Below, one piece after another: positions 1 through 9,018 of a stretch of 63,317 nt of DNA. The position numbers were made by a program, and so were the translations under genes. The notes beneath the pieces are model-generated. The model saw nothing but the letters and a program-made list of their open reading frames with translations, was not told where the DNA came from and ran no database searches. The number at the start of each line of letters is the position of its first letter. Position 1 is the stretch's first letter. The DNA is from Methylobacterium brachiatum (GTDB taxonomy: Bacteria; Pseudomonadota; Alphaproteobacteria; Rhizobiales; Beijerinckiaceae), in NCBI RefSeq assembly GCF_020523825.1, contig NZ_JAJALK010000025.1, forward strand, positions 1-63,317, given 5' to 3'.

Positions 1-343
1 GCAAGACCGGGACGGAGCCATTCCGGTCCTGCGCCTGTCACGCCGAAGCTTCCCGTTCATCACCAAGGCCTTCGCCGACGCCGGCTATGCTGGCGACAAG
101 CCAGCGAGCGCGACGATCATTGCCATCGAGATCGTGCGCAAGCCTCCGGATCAGGTCGGCTTCGCTGTCCATCCACGCCGGTGGGTCGTTGAACGGTTCT
201 TCGGCTGGATCAGCCGCAACCGGCGCCTCTGGAAAGATGCGGAAGCGACCCTCGCCTCCGCCAGAGCCTTCCTCTACGCCGCAGCCGTCATGATCCTCGT
301 CAGACGCCTCGCCCGATCACCCTGACTTCTCGGACGGACTCTT
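1..343 (+). mobile_element. Right end of an IS5-family insertion sequence (partial)
   Basis: The window opens inside an insertion sequence. The transposase reading frame closes at 325, and the sequence that follows (about 326-343) is the probable terminal repeat. From about 345 the minus-strand sequence becomes a transporter gene that is interrupted in mid-protein, so this is a real insertion junction. The other end lies outside the window, so target duplication cannot be checked. Confidence 0.75.
2..325 (+). CDS. IS5-family DDE transposase, C-terminal fragment
   Basis: The open frame enters from the window edge and runs to TGA at 323-325, about 107 residues. It has the C-terminal signature of IS5/IS427-group transposases: a V-V-E-R-F-F-G-W-I core followed by R-N-R-R-L, where the E is the catalytic glutamate of the DDE triad. 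The first two aspartates and the start lie upstream of the window. The protein would cut and rejoin the ends of the element. Intactness cannot be judged from this fragment. The frame assignment is firm because it reads cleanly from base 2, whereas in-frame start codons appear only internally. Confidence 0.85.
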   Translation, partial: QDRDGAIPVLRLSRRSFPFITKAFADAGYAGDKPASATIIAIEIVRKPPDQVGFAVHPRRWVVERFFGWISRNRRLWKDAEATLASARAFLYAAAVMILVRRLARSP

Positions 344-344
344 A

Positions 345-1080
345 GGAAGGCCGCCGAGGAGCCGTGCACGATCTTCTCGCCATCCTCTCGGCGCAGTTCG
401 GCATTCACCTCCGCCTTCTCGGCCTCGGTCAGCCACGACGCCTGCTCGGGCTTATCGACCATCAAGAAGAGCACCGCGATCCCAGCCAGCAGCGAGGGGG
501 CTGCCTCCAGTAGGAACAGCCACTGCCACGCCTTCATCACGGTCGAGCCTGCGAAGTGCTCCAGGATCAACCCCGAGACCGGTCCACCGACAACGCCCGC
601 CAGTGGGATCGCGATGTAGTAGAAGCCCAGCGCGAAGCCACGCTTCTTCGCCGGAAACCAGTAGGTCAGATAGAGCATGATGCCGGGCGAGAACCCGGCC
701 TCGGCGAGCCCCAAGAAAAACCGCGCCACATAGAACTGGAGCGGGGTCGCCACGAGGAGCGTCAGGGCCGAGATGATCGCCCAAGTGATCATGATCCGGG
801 CGATCCAGACCCGGGCGCCTAGGCGGTGCAGGGCGAGATTGCTCGGCACCTCGAACAGGAAGTAGCCGATGAAGAATATCCCGGCCCCGAAGCCGTAGAC
901 GGCATCGCTGAAGCCGAGATCCGACATCATCTGGAGCTTGGCGAAGCCGACGTTCACCCGGTCGAGATACGCGCACAGGTAGCAGACGACTATGAACGGC
1001 ATGATCCGCCACGTGATCTTGCGGTAGACGTTCGTCTCCGCCACGCGCGCATTCAGGCCAAGGCTGGCTACACGGTCCAT
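345..1080 (-). pseudogene. MFS transporter (anion:cation symporter family), truncated by IS
   Basis: About 245 genuine residues remain of a protein that should be about 430 long. The N-terminal half has the typical ACS-family start (Y-R-K-I-T-W-R-I-M-P-F, then Y-L-D-R-V-N-V-G-F-A) and about six membrane segments. The reading frame then runs into the IS end, and what follows is IS sequence read in the wrong sense. It resembles the intact transporter at 4707-6011 closely, including length and spacing of the first six helices. The start at 1080 is supported by GGAGGA upstream. It lies downstream of the SAF oxidoreductase on the same strand and was probably the importer for that pathway. Transport of an organic anion is the family function; the substrate is unknown. 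Confidence 0.85.
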
Positions 1081-1190
1081 GATTTCCTCCGATCGGCCCG
1101 TTCGACGGGCTCTGTCGCGGTAATGCGTGACTGCGGCCCGCCCCGCCGGGCGTGCGGGACGGGTTCCCGATCAGGGCGCGCGGTAGGCGC

Positions 1191-2567
1191 TCAAGCGACC
1201 TTCCGCGCAGCGTCAGCGACGCCCAGTTCCCGCCGGAACAGGGTCTCCATCTCGCGCCTGACGCAGATCGCCTCCTGGCCGGCGTCGAACGCGACGTCGC
1301 TCCAGCGCACGGCCCGGCCGGCGGGCACGTCGTTCTTGAGCACCATGTTGTGGGCGAGCCCGATCGGCAGGGCGTCCTGCGCCAGAGCGTCAGCCGTAGG
1401 CATCAGCTTGCCGTAGACGGTGAACCCGCCTTCGCCGTCCAAGCGCTCACCCGCGCGCAGGGCCCGCTTGGCGGTGGCCGCAACGTCGCCGCGCCAATCG
1501 CCCGTGGCGCCCGTGGCCTCTCCGCGGACCGCGATGGAGGCCACGGAGATCCCGAGTTCCAGCCCGATCAGATGGTAGGGCTTGTAGGTGGCGGCGAAGC
1601 GGCCGGTGTCGTCGGTCCTGAGGCCGTACTGGGCAAAACAGTCGCGCACGTAGGGGCTCGGGGCCTCGAACACCGCGTAGACGCCCCAGCGCAGGTCCCG
1701 GAACACCGGCCGGCCGTCCCGTTCCAGAGAGGAGACCACCTCGACGGTGCCACGCTCGGCCAGGATTCCCTTGTCGGCCACGGGGCGCAGGACGCTCGGC
1801 AGGTCGTCGACCCCGCAGGGCGGGAAGGCGAGGCCGTCGCGCGGAGGGTTGAGCCCGCAGGCATTGGCCACCGCGGCCATCTCCAGCGCCGATTTGGTGC
1901 CGTCGAGGAAGGAGTTGAACATCTGCGGGTTGAAGTCGCCCCCCGCGATCTGCTCGGCGCTGAAACCGTAATGGCCCCAGACCGTGTCGGGTGTGGAGGC
2001 GTGATAGGCCGGGAGATACTTGGTGCCCTTGCCCGCGCAGATCACCTCAAGCCCGATGGTGCGCGCCCAGTCGACAAGCTCGGCGATCAGCGCCGGCTGG
2101 TCGCCCGAGGCCATGGAGTAGATTACCCCGGCCTCGGCGGCCCGACGGGCGAGCAGCGGCCCGGCGAGCACGTCGGCCTCGACGTTGACCATCACGATAT
2201 GCTTGCCGTGCGCGAAGGCCCACAGCGCGTGATGAATACCGGCGGCCGGGCTGCCGGTGGCGTCGATGACGATGTCCAGGAAGGGGCTGGCGATCATCGC
2301 GTCGGCATCCTCGGTGACGAAGGTGGTGCCGGCCTGTGCGGCCTCCTCCATCCCGCGTGCCGCGAAGCGGGCCTCGTCCCAGCCCACTCGCCGCAGGGAC
2401 TGGCGGGCCCGGTCCGGCGACAGGTCGGCCACCGCGATCAGGTGGATACCCGGGGTGCGCGGCGCCTGCGACAGGTACATGGAGCCGAACTTGCCGGCCC
2501 CGATCAGGCCGACCCGGACGGGCCGGCCCTCGCTGGCGCGCAGCTGTAGCTTGGAAAACAAGGACAT
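1191..2567 (-). CDS. NAD(P)-binding oxidoreductase with C-terminal SAF domain
   Basis: This 458-residue protein starts with a Rossmann fold (V-G-L-I-G-A-G-K-F-G near residues 19-28) like homoserine-dehydrogenase-type proteins. It ends with a SAF-like module (residues about 375-450, including A-L-R-A-G-E-R-L-D-G-E-G-G). A paralogue lies at 18667-20022. Such fusions are usually annotated only as NAD(P)-dependent oxidoreductases; I do not know the substrate. It is divergent from the LysR gene at 2731 across 163 bases, so that regulator probably controls it. A GGGAG motif precedes the chosen ATG. The neighbouring transporters and aldolase suggest a role in branched organic-acid or acid-sugar breakdown; this is inference. 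Confidence 0.75.
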   Translation of the reverse strand: MSLFSKLQLRASEGRPVRVGLIGAGKFGSMYLSQAPRTPGIHLIAVADLSPDRARQSLRRVGWDEARFAARGMEEAAQAGTTFVTEDADAMIASPFLDIVIDATGSPAAGIHHALWAFAHGKHIVMVNVEADVLAGPLLARRAAEAGVIYSMASGDQPALIAELVDWARTIGLEVICAGKGTKYLPAYHASTPDTVWGHYGFSAEQIAGGDFNPQMFNSFLDGTKSALEMAAVANACGLNPPRDGLAFPPCGVDDLPSVLRPVADKGILAERGTVEVVSSLERDGRPVFRDLRWGVYAVFEAPSPYVRDCFAQYGLRTDDTGRFAATYKPYHLIGLELGISVASIAVRGEATGATGDWRGDVAATAKRALRAGERLDGEGGFTVYGKLMPTADALAQDALPIGLAHNMVLKNDVPAGRAVRWSDVAFDAGQEAICVRREMETLFRRELGVADAARKVA

Positions 2568-2730
2568 GTCGCGATCTCCCTCGGCGATCAGCGGTCTGAC
2601 GTAGGCTTATTGCCCGCCGCATTTGCACTTTGTCGCGAGATCGGAATTATCATTCGGATCTGCGCACGCCCATGCGAAGGATTGCAAGGGCGCCGTGCGT
2701 GAATTCCCATGCAGGGCTCTGCGGCCTCCG

Positions 2731-3636
2731 ATGCCAGACTTCGACTGGAACGACCTGCGCGCCTTCCTCGCCGTCGCCCGAGTGGGGCGGCTGACGATCG
2801 CGGCCCAGCGCATGGGTATCGACCACTCGACCCTGAGCCGCCGCCTATCGGCCCTGGAGGGCGCCCTCGGCACGCGCCTGTTCGACCGCCGCCCGTCCGG
2901 ATTCGCCCTCACCAATGACGGGGAGCGGCTGCTCGTGGATGCGGAGCGGATGGAGAGCATGGCGATCACACTGCGTGCGCGCCTGGACGCGGATGTGCAT
3001 CAGGTCGGCGGCACCGTGCGGGTCGGCACGCCTGAGGCGTTCGGGACCTACTTCCTGGCCCCGCGCCTCGCCGAACTCTGTGCGGCCCAGCCGGGGCTTG
3101 AGATCGAGCTGGTGGCCAACCCGCGCAGCTTCAGCCTGTCGAAGCGGGAGGCCGACCTCGCAATCGGAATGACCCGGCCCGAAACCGGTCGGCTTTTCGC
3201 CCGCAAGCTCGTAGACTACGCCCTCGGCCTTTACGCGGCGCGGGGTTACACCGAGTTAGCCGATGCGATCCGATCGACCGACGACCTGCCGGGTCATCGC
3301 TGGGTCGGCTACGTCGAGGATTTGCTCTGGACGAGCGAACTCAACTACCTCCCGCAGGTCTCGCCGGCGATCCACCCACAGGCGCGGATCTCGAACGTCA
3401 TTACCCAACTGGAGGCGGTGCGCGGCGGCGCCGGCCTCGCTGTCCTGCCGCACTTCCTGGCCCGCACCTGCCCGGACCTCGTGGCTGTCCTGCCCGAGGC
3501 GGTGCGCATTGTCCGGGCCTACTGGCTGGTCGCTCACGCGGATACCCGCGACCTACCGCGTGTCCGCTTGGTCTCAGACTTCCTGACCCGGCAGGCCGAG
3601 GCGGCCGGCGATGCCTTCTGGCTAAAGGGACCCTGA
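2731..3636 (+). CDS. LysR-family transcriptional regulator
   Basis: This protein of about 301 residues has the LysR winged helix at its N-terminus (W-N-D-L-R-A-F-L-A-V-A, then H-S-T-L-S-R-R-L) and a type 2 periplasmic-binding effector domain. I chose the ATG at 2731 because the family consensus begins immediately after it; the longer frame from 2623 adds 36 residues of unrelated composition. The H-S-T-L-S-R form of the recognition helix places it in the same subgroup as the broken paralogue at 13893-14852. It is divergent from the SAF oxidoreductase gene and likely activates it in response to a pathway metabolite. Confidence 0.85.
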   Translation: MPDFDWNDLRAFLAVARVGRLTIAAQRMGIDHSTLSRRLSALEGALGTRLFDRRPSGFALTNDGERLLVDAERMESMAITLRARLDADVHQVGGTVRVGTPEAFGTYFLAPRLAELCAAQPGLEIELVANPRSFSLSKREADLAIGMTRPETGRLFARKLVDYALGLYAARGYTELADAIRSTDDLPGHRWVGYVEDLLWTSELNYLPQVSPAIHPQARISNVITQLEAVRGGAGLAVLPHFLARTCPDLVAVLPEAVRIVRAYWLVAHADTRDLPRVRLVSDFLTRQAEAAGDAFWLKGP

Positions 3637-3654
3637 GGCCCGGCACACCCGACA

Positions 3655-4575
3655 TCAGGCCGATGCCGCAGGCCGATCCGCCCGGCTCGCCTCCTCCACG
3701 TCCAGAAGCCAGCGGCGGAAGGCCTGAATTTTCTCCAGGGTCCCGTCGCGCTCGCGGTAGCAGATGAAATGAAGGTCCCGGTGCAGGCTCCGGAGCCGGT
3801 CGCCTCCTAGGCGCACGAGCTGACCGGCTTCAACCTCGTCGTGCGCGAACCGCAGGGTTTCCAAGGCCACCCCGAGCCCCTGGACTGCCGCCGAGATCAC
3901 GAGTGAGCCCCGGTCGAAAGCCGCCCCGGCAGTCCCGACTGGGGCGGGCAGCCCATTATGGGCGAACCAGTCCGGCCAGCGCACCGGGCTGAATGACGAG
4001 TCCAGCCGGGTGAATTGCTCCAAAGTCCCGCGCCGGACCGAGCCGGCCGCGCGAGCGACCCTCGGCGTGCAGAGCGCGGCGATCTCCTCTGGCCCGAGGG
4101 ACACGACGGTCAAGCCCGGCCCTCGCGGTGGGCGGCCGTAGGCAATCAGGATGTCGATCTCCTCGTGCCGTCCGAGATCCACCGGGTCGGCGCTGGTGGA
4201 GAGGCGGATGGCGATGCCAGGATGCGTCTCTACGAAAGCGGGCAACCGGGGCCCGAGCCACTTCGCCGCGAAGCTCGGCGTACAGTGGACGGCGAGCGAG
4301 GAGGGCGGCGGCGGGCTGAGTTCCGCGCAGACCGCCTCGATTGTGTCGAAAGCATTCGACAGCCCCGCCAGCAAGCGCTGGCCGTCGGAGGTAAGCGTCG
4401 CTTGGCGGTTCGCCCTCCGAAACAGGCCGCGTCCGAACCAGCGTTCCAGCGCCCGGATCTGATGGCTCACCGCCGATGGCGTCAGGTGCAGTTCCTCGCT
4501 CGCCCGTGCGAAACTGCCGAGCCGAGCCGCCGCCTCAAAGGCCCGCAGGGCGTGAAAGCTTGGGATCCGACGCAT
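3655..4575 (-). CDS. LysR-family transcriptional regulator (GcvA-like)
   Basis: This is a 306-residue protein with an N-terminal helix-turn-helix (F-H-A-L-R-A-F-E-A-A-A, then L-T-P-S-A-V-S-H-Q-I) typical of the GcvA/AmpR branch, followed by an effector-binding domain. It converges on the LysR gene ending at 3636 and is divergent from the MFS transporter gene at 4707. A near-perfect LysR-type palindrome sits 10 bases before its start. The arrangement indicates control of the transporter-aldolase operon plus autoregulation. The effector is unknown. Confidence 0.85.
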   Translation of the reverse strand: MRRIPSFHALRAFEAAARLGSFARASEELHLTPSAVSHQIRALERWFGRGLFRRANRQATLTSDGQRLLAGLSNAFDTIEAVCAELSPPPPSSLAVHCTPSFAAKWLGPRLPAFVETHPGIAIRLSTSADPVDLGRHEEIDILIAYGRPPRGPGLTVVSLGPEEIAALCTPRVARAAGSVRRGTLEQFTRLDSSFSPVRWPDWFAHNGLPAPVGTAGAAFDRGSLVISAAVQGLGVALETLRFAHDEVEAGQLVRLGGDRLRSLHRDLHFICYRERDGTLEKIQAFRRWLLDVEEASRADRPAASA

Positions 4576-4585
4576 GCGATGATCA

Positions 4586-4600
4586 GTGAATTGGATTCAC
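4586..4600. promoter_or_regulatory. Probable LysR operator (T-N11-A palindrome)
   Basis: The sequence GTGAATTGGATTCAC is a perfect 6-3-6 inverted repeat and contains T-N11-A, the LysR-box pattern. It lies between the divergent LysR gene (start 4575) and the MFS gene (start 4707). A second weaker dyad (TCGTT/AACGA) lies about 30 bases further on. Position and symmetry are seen directly; binding by the adjacent LysR protein is inferred. Confidence 0.5.
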
Positions 4601-4706
4601 CAAAAGCGTGAAAAATCGTCGTTTGTCAACGAATCGATGAGGAACGATAGTGCCGGGCGCACCGCGAAGACGGGCTGCGAAACGATAAGTCTAGGGAGGC
4701 GTCACG

Positions 4707-6011
4707 ATGGCACAGGGGGTCATGACCCTCGTCGATCCCAGTATCGACGAGACGACGCGGGTCTATCGCAAGGTCACGTGGCGCCTCGTGCCGTTCCTGT
4801 TCGCCTGCTACGTCGCAGCCTACCTCGACCGCGTCAATGTCGGCTTCGCCAAGCTGCAGATGCTAAGCGATCTGCAATTCAGCGAGACGGTCTACGGCCT
4901 CGGCGCCGGAATTTTCTTCATCGGCTACTTCCTGTTTGAGGTGCCGAGCAACATGATCCTCCACAAGGTCGGCGCCCGGATCTGGATCGCCCGGGTCATG
5001 CTGAGCTGGGCGGTGATCTCGGCGGCCATGATGTTCGTGACCTCGCCGACGTGGTTCTACGTCTTGCGCTTCCTCCTCGGCCTCGCCGAGGCCGGGCTGT
5101 TCCCGGGCGTGATCCTGTACCTGACCTACTGGTACCCGTCCGAGCGCCGCGGCGGCATCATCGCGCTGTTCATGACCGGCATCCCGATCGCCGGCCTCGT
5201 TGGCGGCCCGCTCTCCGGCTGGATCATGAACGCCTTTTCCGGGACGGGCGGCCTCGCCGGCTGGCAGTGGCTGTTCCTAATCGAGGCGCTGCCCTCCCTC
5301 GTGCTGGGTTTCTGCGTGCTGGCCTATCTCGACGATGGCATCCAGAAGGCCAAGTGGCTGAGCGCCGACGAGAAGGCGCTGCTCGCCCGCAACATCGCGG
5401 CCGACGCCGCCGGGGTGACCGCGCACCGCTTCCGCGACGGCTTCACCAGCAGCTGGGTCTGGCTGCTCTGCGGGATCTATTTCTTCTTCATTATGGGACT
5501 TTACGGCGTCGGCTTCTGGCTGCCGACCCTGATCAAGGGCGCGGGCGTCGCCGACCCGATGAAAATCGGCCTTCTGACCATGTTGCCCTACGGCGCCGCC
5601 GCGGTGGCCATGGTCACGGTCGGGCGCCTGTCCGACGCGGCCCGGGAGCGGCGCTGGCACATCGTGGTGCCGGGACTCCTCGGGGTGGCGGGCTGGCTGG
5701 CCAGCATTCGGTTCAGCACGGACCTCGTCATTGCCGAGGCGGCGCTCACCGTGGCGACCATCGGCGTGCTGGTAACGCTCGCCCAGTTCTGGTGCCTGCC
5801 GACCGCCATCCTGGCGGGGGCGGCCGCCGCTACCGGCATCGCGGTGATCAACTCGGTCGGCAACCTCGCGGGGTTCGTAAGCCCCTACCTGATCGGCTGG
5901 ATCATCGACGCCACCAAGTCCACGAGCCTCGGCGTCTACACCCTCGCCGCGTGCCTCGCCCTGGGCAGCTTCTTGGCCCTCACGCTGCCCAAGCGCCTCG
6001 TCAACCGTTGA
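4707..6011 (+). CDS. MFS transporter, anion:cation symporter family
   Basis: This 434-residue inner-membrane permease has about 12 predicted helices and the ACS-family N-terminus (Y-R-K-V-T-W-R-L-V-P-F, then Y-L-D-R-V-N-V-G-F-A-K). The family imports organic anions such as hexuronates, phthalate, tartrate and 4-hydroxyphenylacetate with protons. Length is normal and no defect is visible. An AGGGAGG motif stands 8 bases before the ATG at 4707. The aldolase gene follows 38 bases later and is probably co-transcribed. It is the intact counterpart of the IS-truncated transporter at 345-1080. Confidence 0.88.
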   Translation: MAQGVMTLVDPSIDETTRVYRKVTWRLVPFLFACYVAAYLDRVNVGFAKLQMLSDLQFSETVYGLGAGIFFIGYFLFEVPSNMILHKVGARIWIARVMLSWAVISAAMMFVTSPTWFYVLRFLLGLAEAGLFPGVILYLTYWYPSERRGGIIALFMTGIPIAGLVGGPLSGWIMNAFSGTGGLAGWQWLFLIEALPSLVLGFCVLAYLDDGIQKAKWLSADEKALLARNIAADAAGVTAHRFRDGFTSSWVWLLCGIYFFFIMGLYGVGFWLPTLIKGAGVADPMKIGLLTMLPYGAAAVAMVTVGRLSDAARERRWHIVVPGLLGVAGWLASIRFSTDLVIAEAALTVATIGVLVTLAQFWCLPTAILAGAAAATGIAVINSVGNLAGFVSPYLIGWIIDATKSTSLGVYTLAACLALGSFLALTLPKRLVNR

Positions 6012-6049
6012 CGTCCCCAACCCTCCACAACCAGACGAAAGGATACGCC

Positions 6050-6913
6050 ATGCTGGACGATCATTCCCACGACGCGGTCGCCGCCCTCGACCTGCCCAAC
6101 GACGATGCCGGCCGCAAGCGGACCTCGATCTACCAGCCCGAGCAGGCCGGCCTGATCTTCCCCGAGATCCTCGAATTCGCCAACCACGCCGAGGAGCGCG
6201 AGTACCGCAAGAAGCACCTCGTGGCTGCCTGCCGCGCCTTCGCGATGCACGGCTTCGACTACGGCTTTGCCGGGCACCTGACGATCCGTGATCCCGAGCG
6301 GCCGGAGCTGTACTGGACCAACCCGATGTGCGTGCACTTCTCGCAGGTTCGGATGTCGAACCTGATCCTGGCCGACCACACGGGCCGGGTCGTCGAGGGG
6401 CGCCACGCCATCAACCGCGCGGGCTTCGTGCTGCACGCCGCCGTGCACGACGAGTATCCGGAAGTCATGGCGATGTGCCACGCGCACACCACCTACGGAA
6501 CCGCGTGGTGCGCCACCGGTCGGCCGCTGGACATGATCAGCCAGGACGCGGCTGCCTTTTACAACAGCCACGCGGTGATCGGCGCCTCGGCGGGCGCCGT
6601 GGCGGTGGAGAAGGAGAGCGGCCTCTCGGTGGCGCAGCAGATCGGCCGCAACCGCGGCGTGCTGCATCAGAACCACGGCCTGCTGACCTGCTCGCAGCAC
6701 AGCATCGACGACGCGGCCTTCTGGTTCATCGCCCTTGAGCGGGCCTGCCAGCAGCAGCTCCTGGTCGAAGCCTCCGGGATCAAGCCGCAGCTCCTCTCGG
6801 AGAAGACCGCCCGCTACAGCCGCGAGCACGTGGGCAGCGACTATATCGGCTGGCTGCACTTCCAGACGCTGTACAACCACATCGCAGAGACCCAGCCCGA
6901 CATGTTCGCGTGA
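6050..6913 (+). CDS. Class II aldolase/adducin family protein
   Basis: This protein of about 287 residues belongs to the zinc-dependent class II aldolase/adducin family. The metal-binding histidines are visible in M-C-H-A-H-T-T-Y-G, with a third in Q-N-H-G-L-L-T. Relatives cleave or decarboxylate phosphorylated or free hydroxyacids (fuculose-phosphate aldolase, 3-oxo-tetronate-phosphate decarboxylase) and some have no known substrate. The ATG at 6050 has GAAAGGA upstream; an overlapping longer frame starting at 5051 lies inside the transporter gene and is not real. It is probably translated from the same message as the MFS transporter. The 30-40 extra N-terminal residues before the domain are common in environmental homologues. 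Confidence 0.82.
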   Translation: MLDDHSHDAVAALDLPNDDAGRKRTSIYQPEQAGLIFPEILEFANHAEEREYRKKHLVAACRAFAMHGFDYGFAGHLTIRDPERPELYWTNPMCVHFSQVRMSNLILADHTGRVVEGRHAINRAGFVLHAAVHDEYPEVMAMCHAHTTYGTAWCATGRPLDMISQDAAAFYNSHAVIGASAGAVAVEKESGLSVAQQIGRNRGVLHQNHGLLTCSQHSIDDAAFWFIALERACQQQLLVEASGIKPQLLSEKTARYSREHVGSDYIGWLHFQTLYNHIAETQPDMFA

Positions 6914-7365
6914 GTGCGCGGGGGTCGGTCGCGAGACCAGCCCCCCACCGCTGGTCGCATGAGTAGCTCCAGAGCGCGATGCTGGTGCGGACAGTCTGGC
7001 TGCTGTGGTGCTGGTGATGCTCTGCCATCACGCTGCTCTTCACGCACAGCGCCGGACGGCCGAATGTGTACATTCAGTGCTGAAAGCGGAATCACTGCCT
7101 TCGGCCAACTCGGGCCGCCTACATTGCACCCAAGCCGGCCATTCAGCTGGCCGTGGCGCCGTTCCAAAAGCCGATGCTCCGGGCTGTGCTCAGCCATTCG
7201 CACGAGGACGGCTTGCGCCACAGCCAGCGGAGCCGGATCTTCCTGCGCCTGATCGGGCGGAGGCCACGCGCGTGGTCGGTGACGCTCCCTCTGGATGTAG
7301 TCGGAGCTGCTGTCGGACAAGGTGAACACCGAGCAAAGTGATCGTATCCACGTCGAATAGGTGCT
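6914..7365. other. Intergenic stretch without recognised gene
   Basis: About 450 bases separate the aldolase from the convergent monooxygenase. A short dyad (GACCAGC/GCTGGTC) at about 6931-6955 follows the aldolase and may help end its transcript. Open frames on both strands are compositionally poor and match no family I know. The stretch may be a decayed gene, but I cannot name one. Confidence 0.4.
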
Positions 7366-7389
7366 GACGGCCTGGAGCAGCAGGCCGTC
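7366..7389 (-). terminator. Hairpin after the monooxygenase gene
   Basis: GACGGCCTG and CAGGCCGTC form a perfect 9-base-pair stem with a 6-base loop, 9 bases beyond the stop codon at 7399. There is no clear T-run on the minus strand, so it may be a weak or Rho-assisted terminator or an mRNA-protecting stem. Confidence 0.5.
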
Positions 7390-7398
7390 GTACCCGCC

Positions 7399-9018
7399 TT
7401 AGGCTTCAGCCAGCTTAAAACCACGATAGCTCTCTGTGGCAACCGCATCACAGATCATCCGATATTTATCGAGCCCGGCGACATAAGGCATGAACACCCG
7501 TGGCTTGCCGGGGATGTTGGCGCCGACGTACCAGGAGTTCGCGAGCGGGTAGAGCGTCGAGTCCGCGACTTGGTTGACATGTTCCACCCACGCGTCCTCG
7601 GCCGCCACGTCGGCCTCGATGAGCCTGATCCCTTCCCGCCGCAGGTGCGCGACGCAGTTCGCGATCCAATCAACGTGCTGCTCGATGGAGGCGATCATGT
7701 TCGTCTTCACCGACGGACTGCCTGGCCCAGTGATCATGAACAGATTTGGCAGACCCGCCGTCATCAGCCCGAGGTAGGTGCGCGGCCCGTGCGCCCACTT
7801 GTCGGCGAGTCGCAGCCCGCCCGCGCCCCGGATGTCGATGTCCAGCAGCGCCCCGGTCATCGCGTCGAAGCCGGTGGCGAATGCGACAGCGTCAAGCTCA
7901 TACTCGCACGTCTTGGTTCGTAGCCCCCGCTCCGTGATCTCGACGATCGGATCGGAGCGGACATCGACGAGTGTGACGTTGTCGCGGTTGAACGTCTCGA
8001 AATAGCCGTTGTCGAGGCACAGCCGCTTCGTTCCGATCGGATGATCGTTCGGCATGAGGAGACGGGCCACATCGGGGTCGCGCACGGTGCTGCGGATCTT
8101 CTCGCGCACGAACTCGCAGGCGGTGTCGTTGGCCGCCTTGTCCGTCAGCAGGTCCTTGTAGGCATAGAGGAAGCTGATGTTGCCCCCGGTGCCCCACTTG
8201 CGCTCGTAGACTTCGGCGCGTGCCTCCGGCGTGTCCTCTAGTGCGGTCTTGGACGGAGGCGGGTGCCCGGCGATGCCGAAGGGCGTGCGCTTAGCCTCGT
8301 CGCGCCAGTACGCGTAGCGGGCCTTGTGGCCATGCTCGACGTCGGGCGTCATAGGGCGATTGACACCTGGCACGCTGAAGTTGGCCGTGCGCTGAAAGAC
8401 GAACAGGTGCGCGGCCTGCTCGGCGATCATCGGGATCATCTGAACACCGGACGAGCCGGTTCCGATGACGCCCACGCGCCGGCCGGTGAAGTCGACGCCT
8501 TCCTCCGGCCACAGACCACTGTGGTACCATTCGCCCTTGAAGGTTTTAAGGCCTGGGAAGTCCGGCACCCGCGGCAGCGAGAGATTTCCCGTCGCCATGA
8601 TGCAGAACGGCGCCTCGAATACCTCGCCGCCGGCTGTCCTGACCGTCCAGCAATGCGTTCTGTCGTCGAACGTGGCGGAGGCGACCCGTCTTTCGGTGAG
8701 GATGTCGCGGCGCAGGTCAAGCCGGTCGGCCACATGATTGGCGTACCGGAGGATGTCGGGTTGAGCTGAGAAGCGCTCTGGCCAATTCCACTCCTGCTGC
8801 AACGCCTCGGAGAAAGAGTAGGAGTATTCTAGGCTCTCCACATCGCAGCGCGCGCCTGGGTAGCGGTTCCAGAACCAAGTGCCGCCCACTCCCTTGCCCG
8901 CTTCCAGAACTTTGACGCGCAGACCCAGCCCGCGCAGCTTGTGCAAGGTGTACAACCCGGCAAAACCCGCGCCGACCACGACGGCGTCCAACTCAATCTT
9001 CGCGTTTGGTTCGGTCAT
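7399..9018 (-). CDS. Type I Baeyer-Villiger monooxygenase (flavin-containing)
   Basis: This protein of about 539 residues carries the FAD-binding motif G-A-G-F-A-G near the N-terminus. It has the complete type I Baeyer-Villiger fingerprint F-K-G-E-W-Y-H-S-G-L-W-P, followed at once by the NADPH-binding G-T-G-S-S-G. These enzymes insert oxygen next to a ketone to give an ester. The ATG at 9018 is preferred because GGGAGG lies just upstream; the longer frame from 9063 adds 15 unsupported residues. Its start overlaps the end of the esterase gene by 4 bases (ATGA), showing translational coupling. A monooxygenase-plus-esterase pair is the arrangement of acetone (acmAB) and cycloketone pathways. The actual ketone is not readable from sequence. 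Confidence 0.87.
   Translation of the reverse strand: MTEPNAKIELDAVVVGAGFAGLYTLHKLRGLGLRVKVLEAGKGVGGTWFWNRYPGARCDVESLEYSYSFSEALQQEWNWPERFSAQPDILRYANHVADRLDLRRDILTERRVASATFDDRTHCWTVRTAGGEVFEAPFCIMATGNLSLPRVPDFPGLKTFKGEWYHSGLWPEEGVDFTGRRVGVIGTGSSGVQMIPMIAEQAAHLFVFQRTANFSVPGVNRPMTPDVEHGHKARYAYWRDEAKRTPFGIAGHPPPSKTALEDTPEARAEVYERKWGTGGNISFLYAYKDLLTDKAANDTACEFVREKIRSTVRDPDVARLLMPNDHPIGTKRLCLDNGYFETFNRDNVTLVDVRSDPIVEITERGLRTKTCEYELDAVAFATGFDAMTGALLDIDIRGAGGLRLADKWAHGPRTYLGLMTAGLPNLFMITGPGSPSVKTNMIASIEQHVDWIANCVAHLRREGIRLIEADVAAEDAWVEHVNQVADSTLYPLANSWYVGANIPGKPRVFMPYVAGLDKYRMICDAVATESYRGFKLAEA

Noticed and set aside
5051..6049. Fusion of the class II aldolase to a long N-terminal region
   Set aside because: The region is an arginine-rich shadow of the MFS transporter gene; the ATG at 6050 has its own ribosome site.
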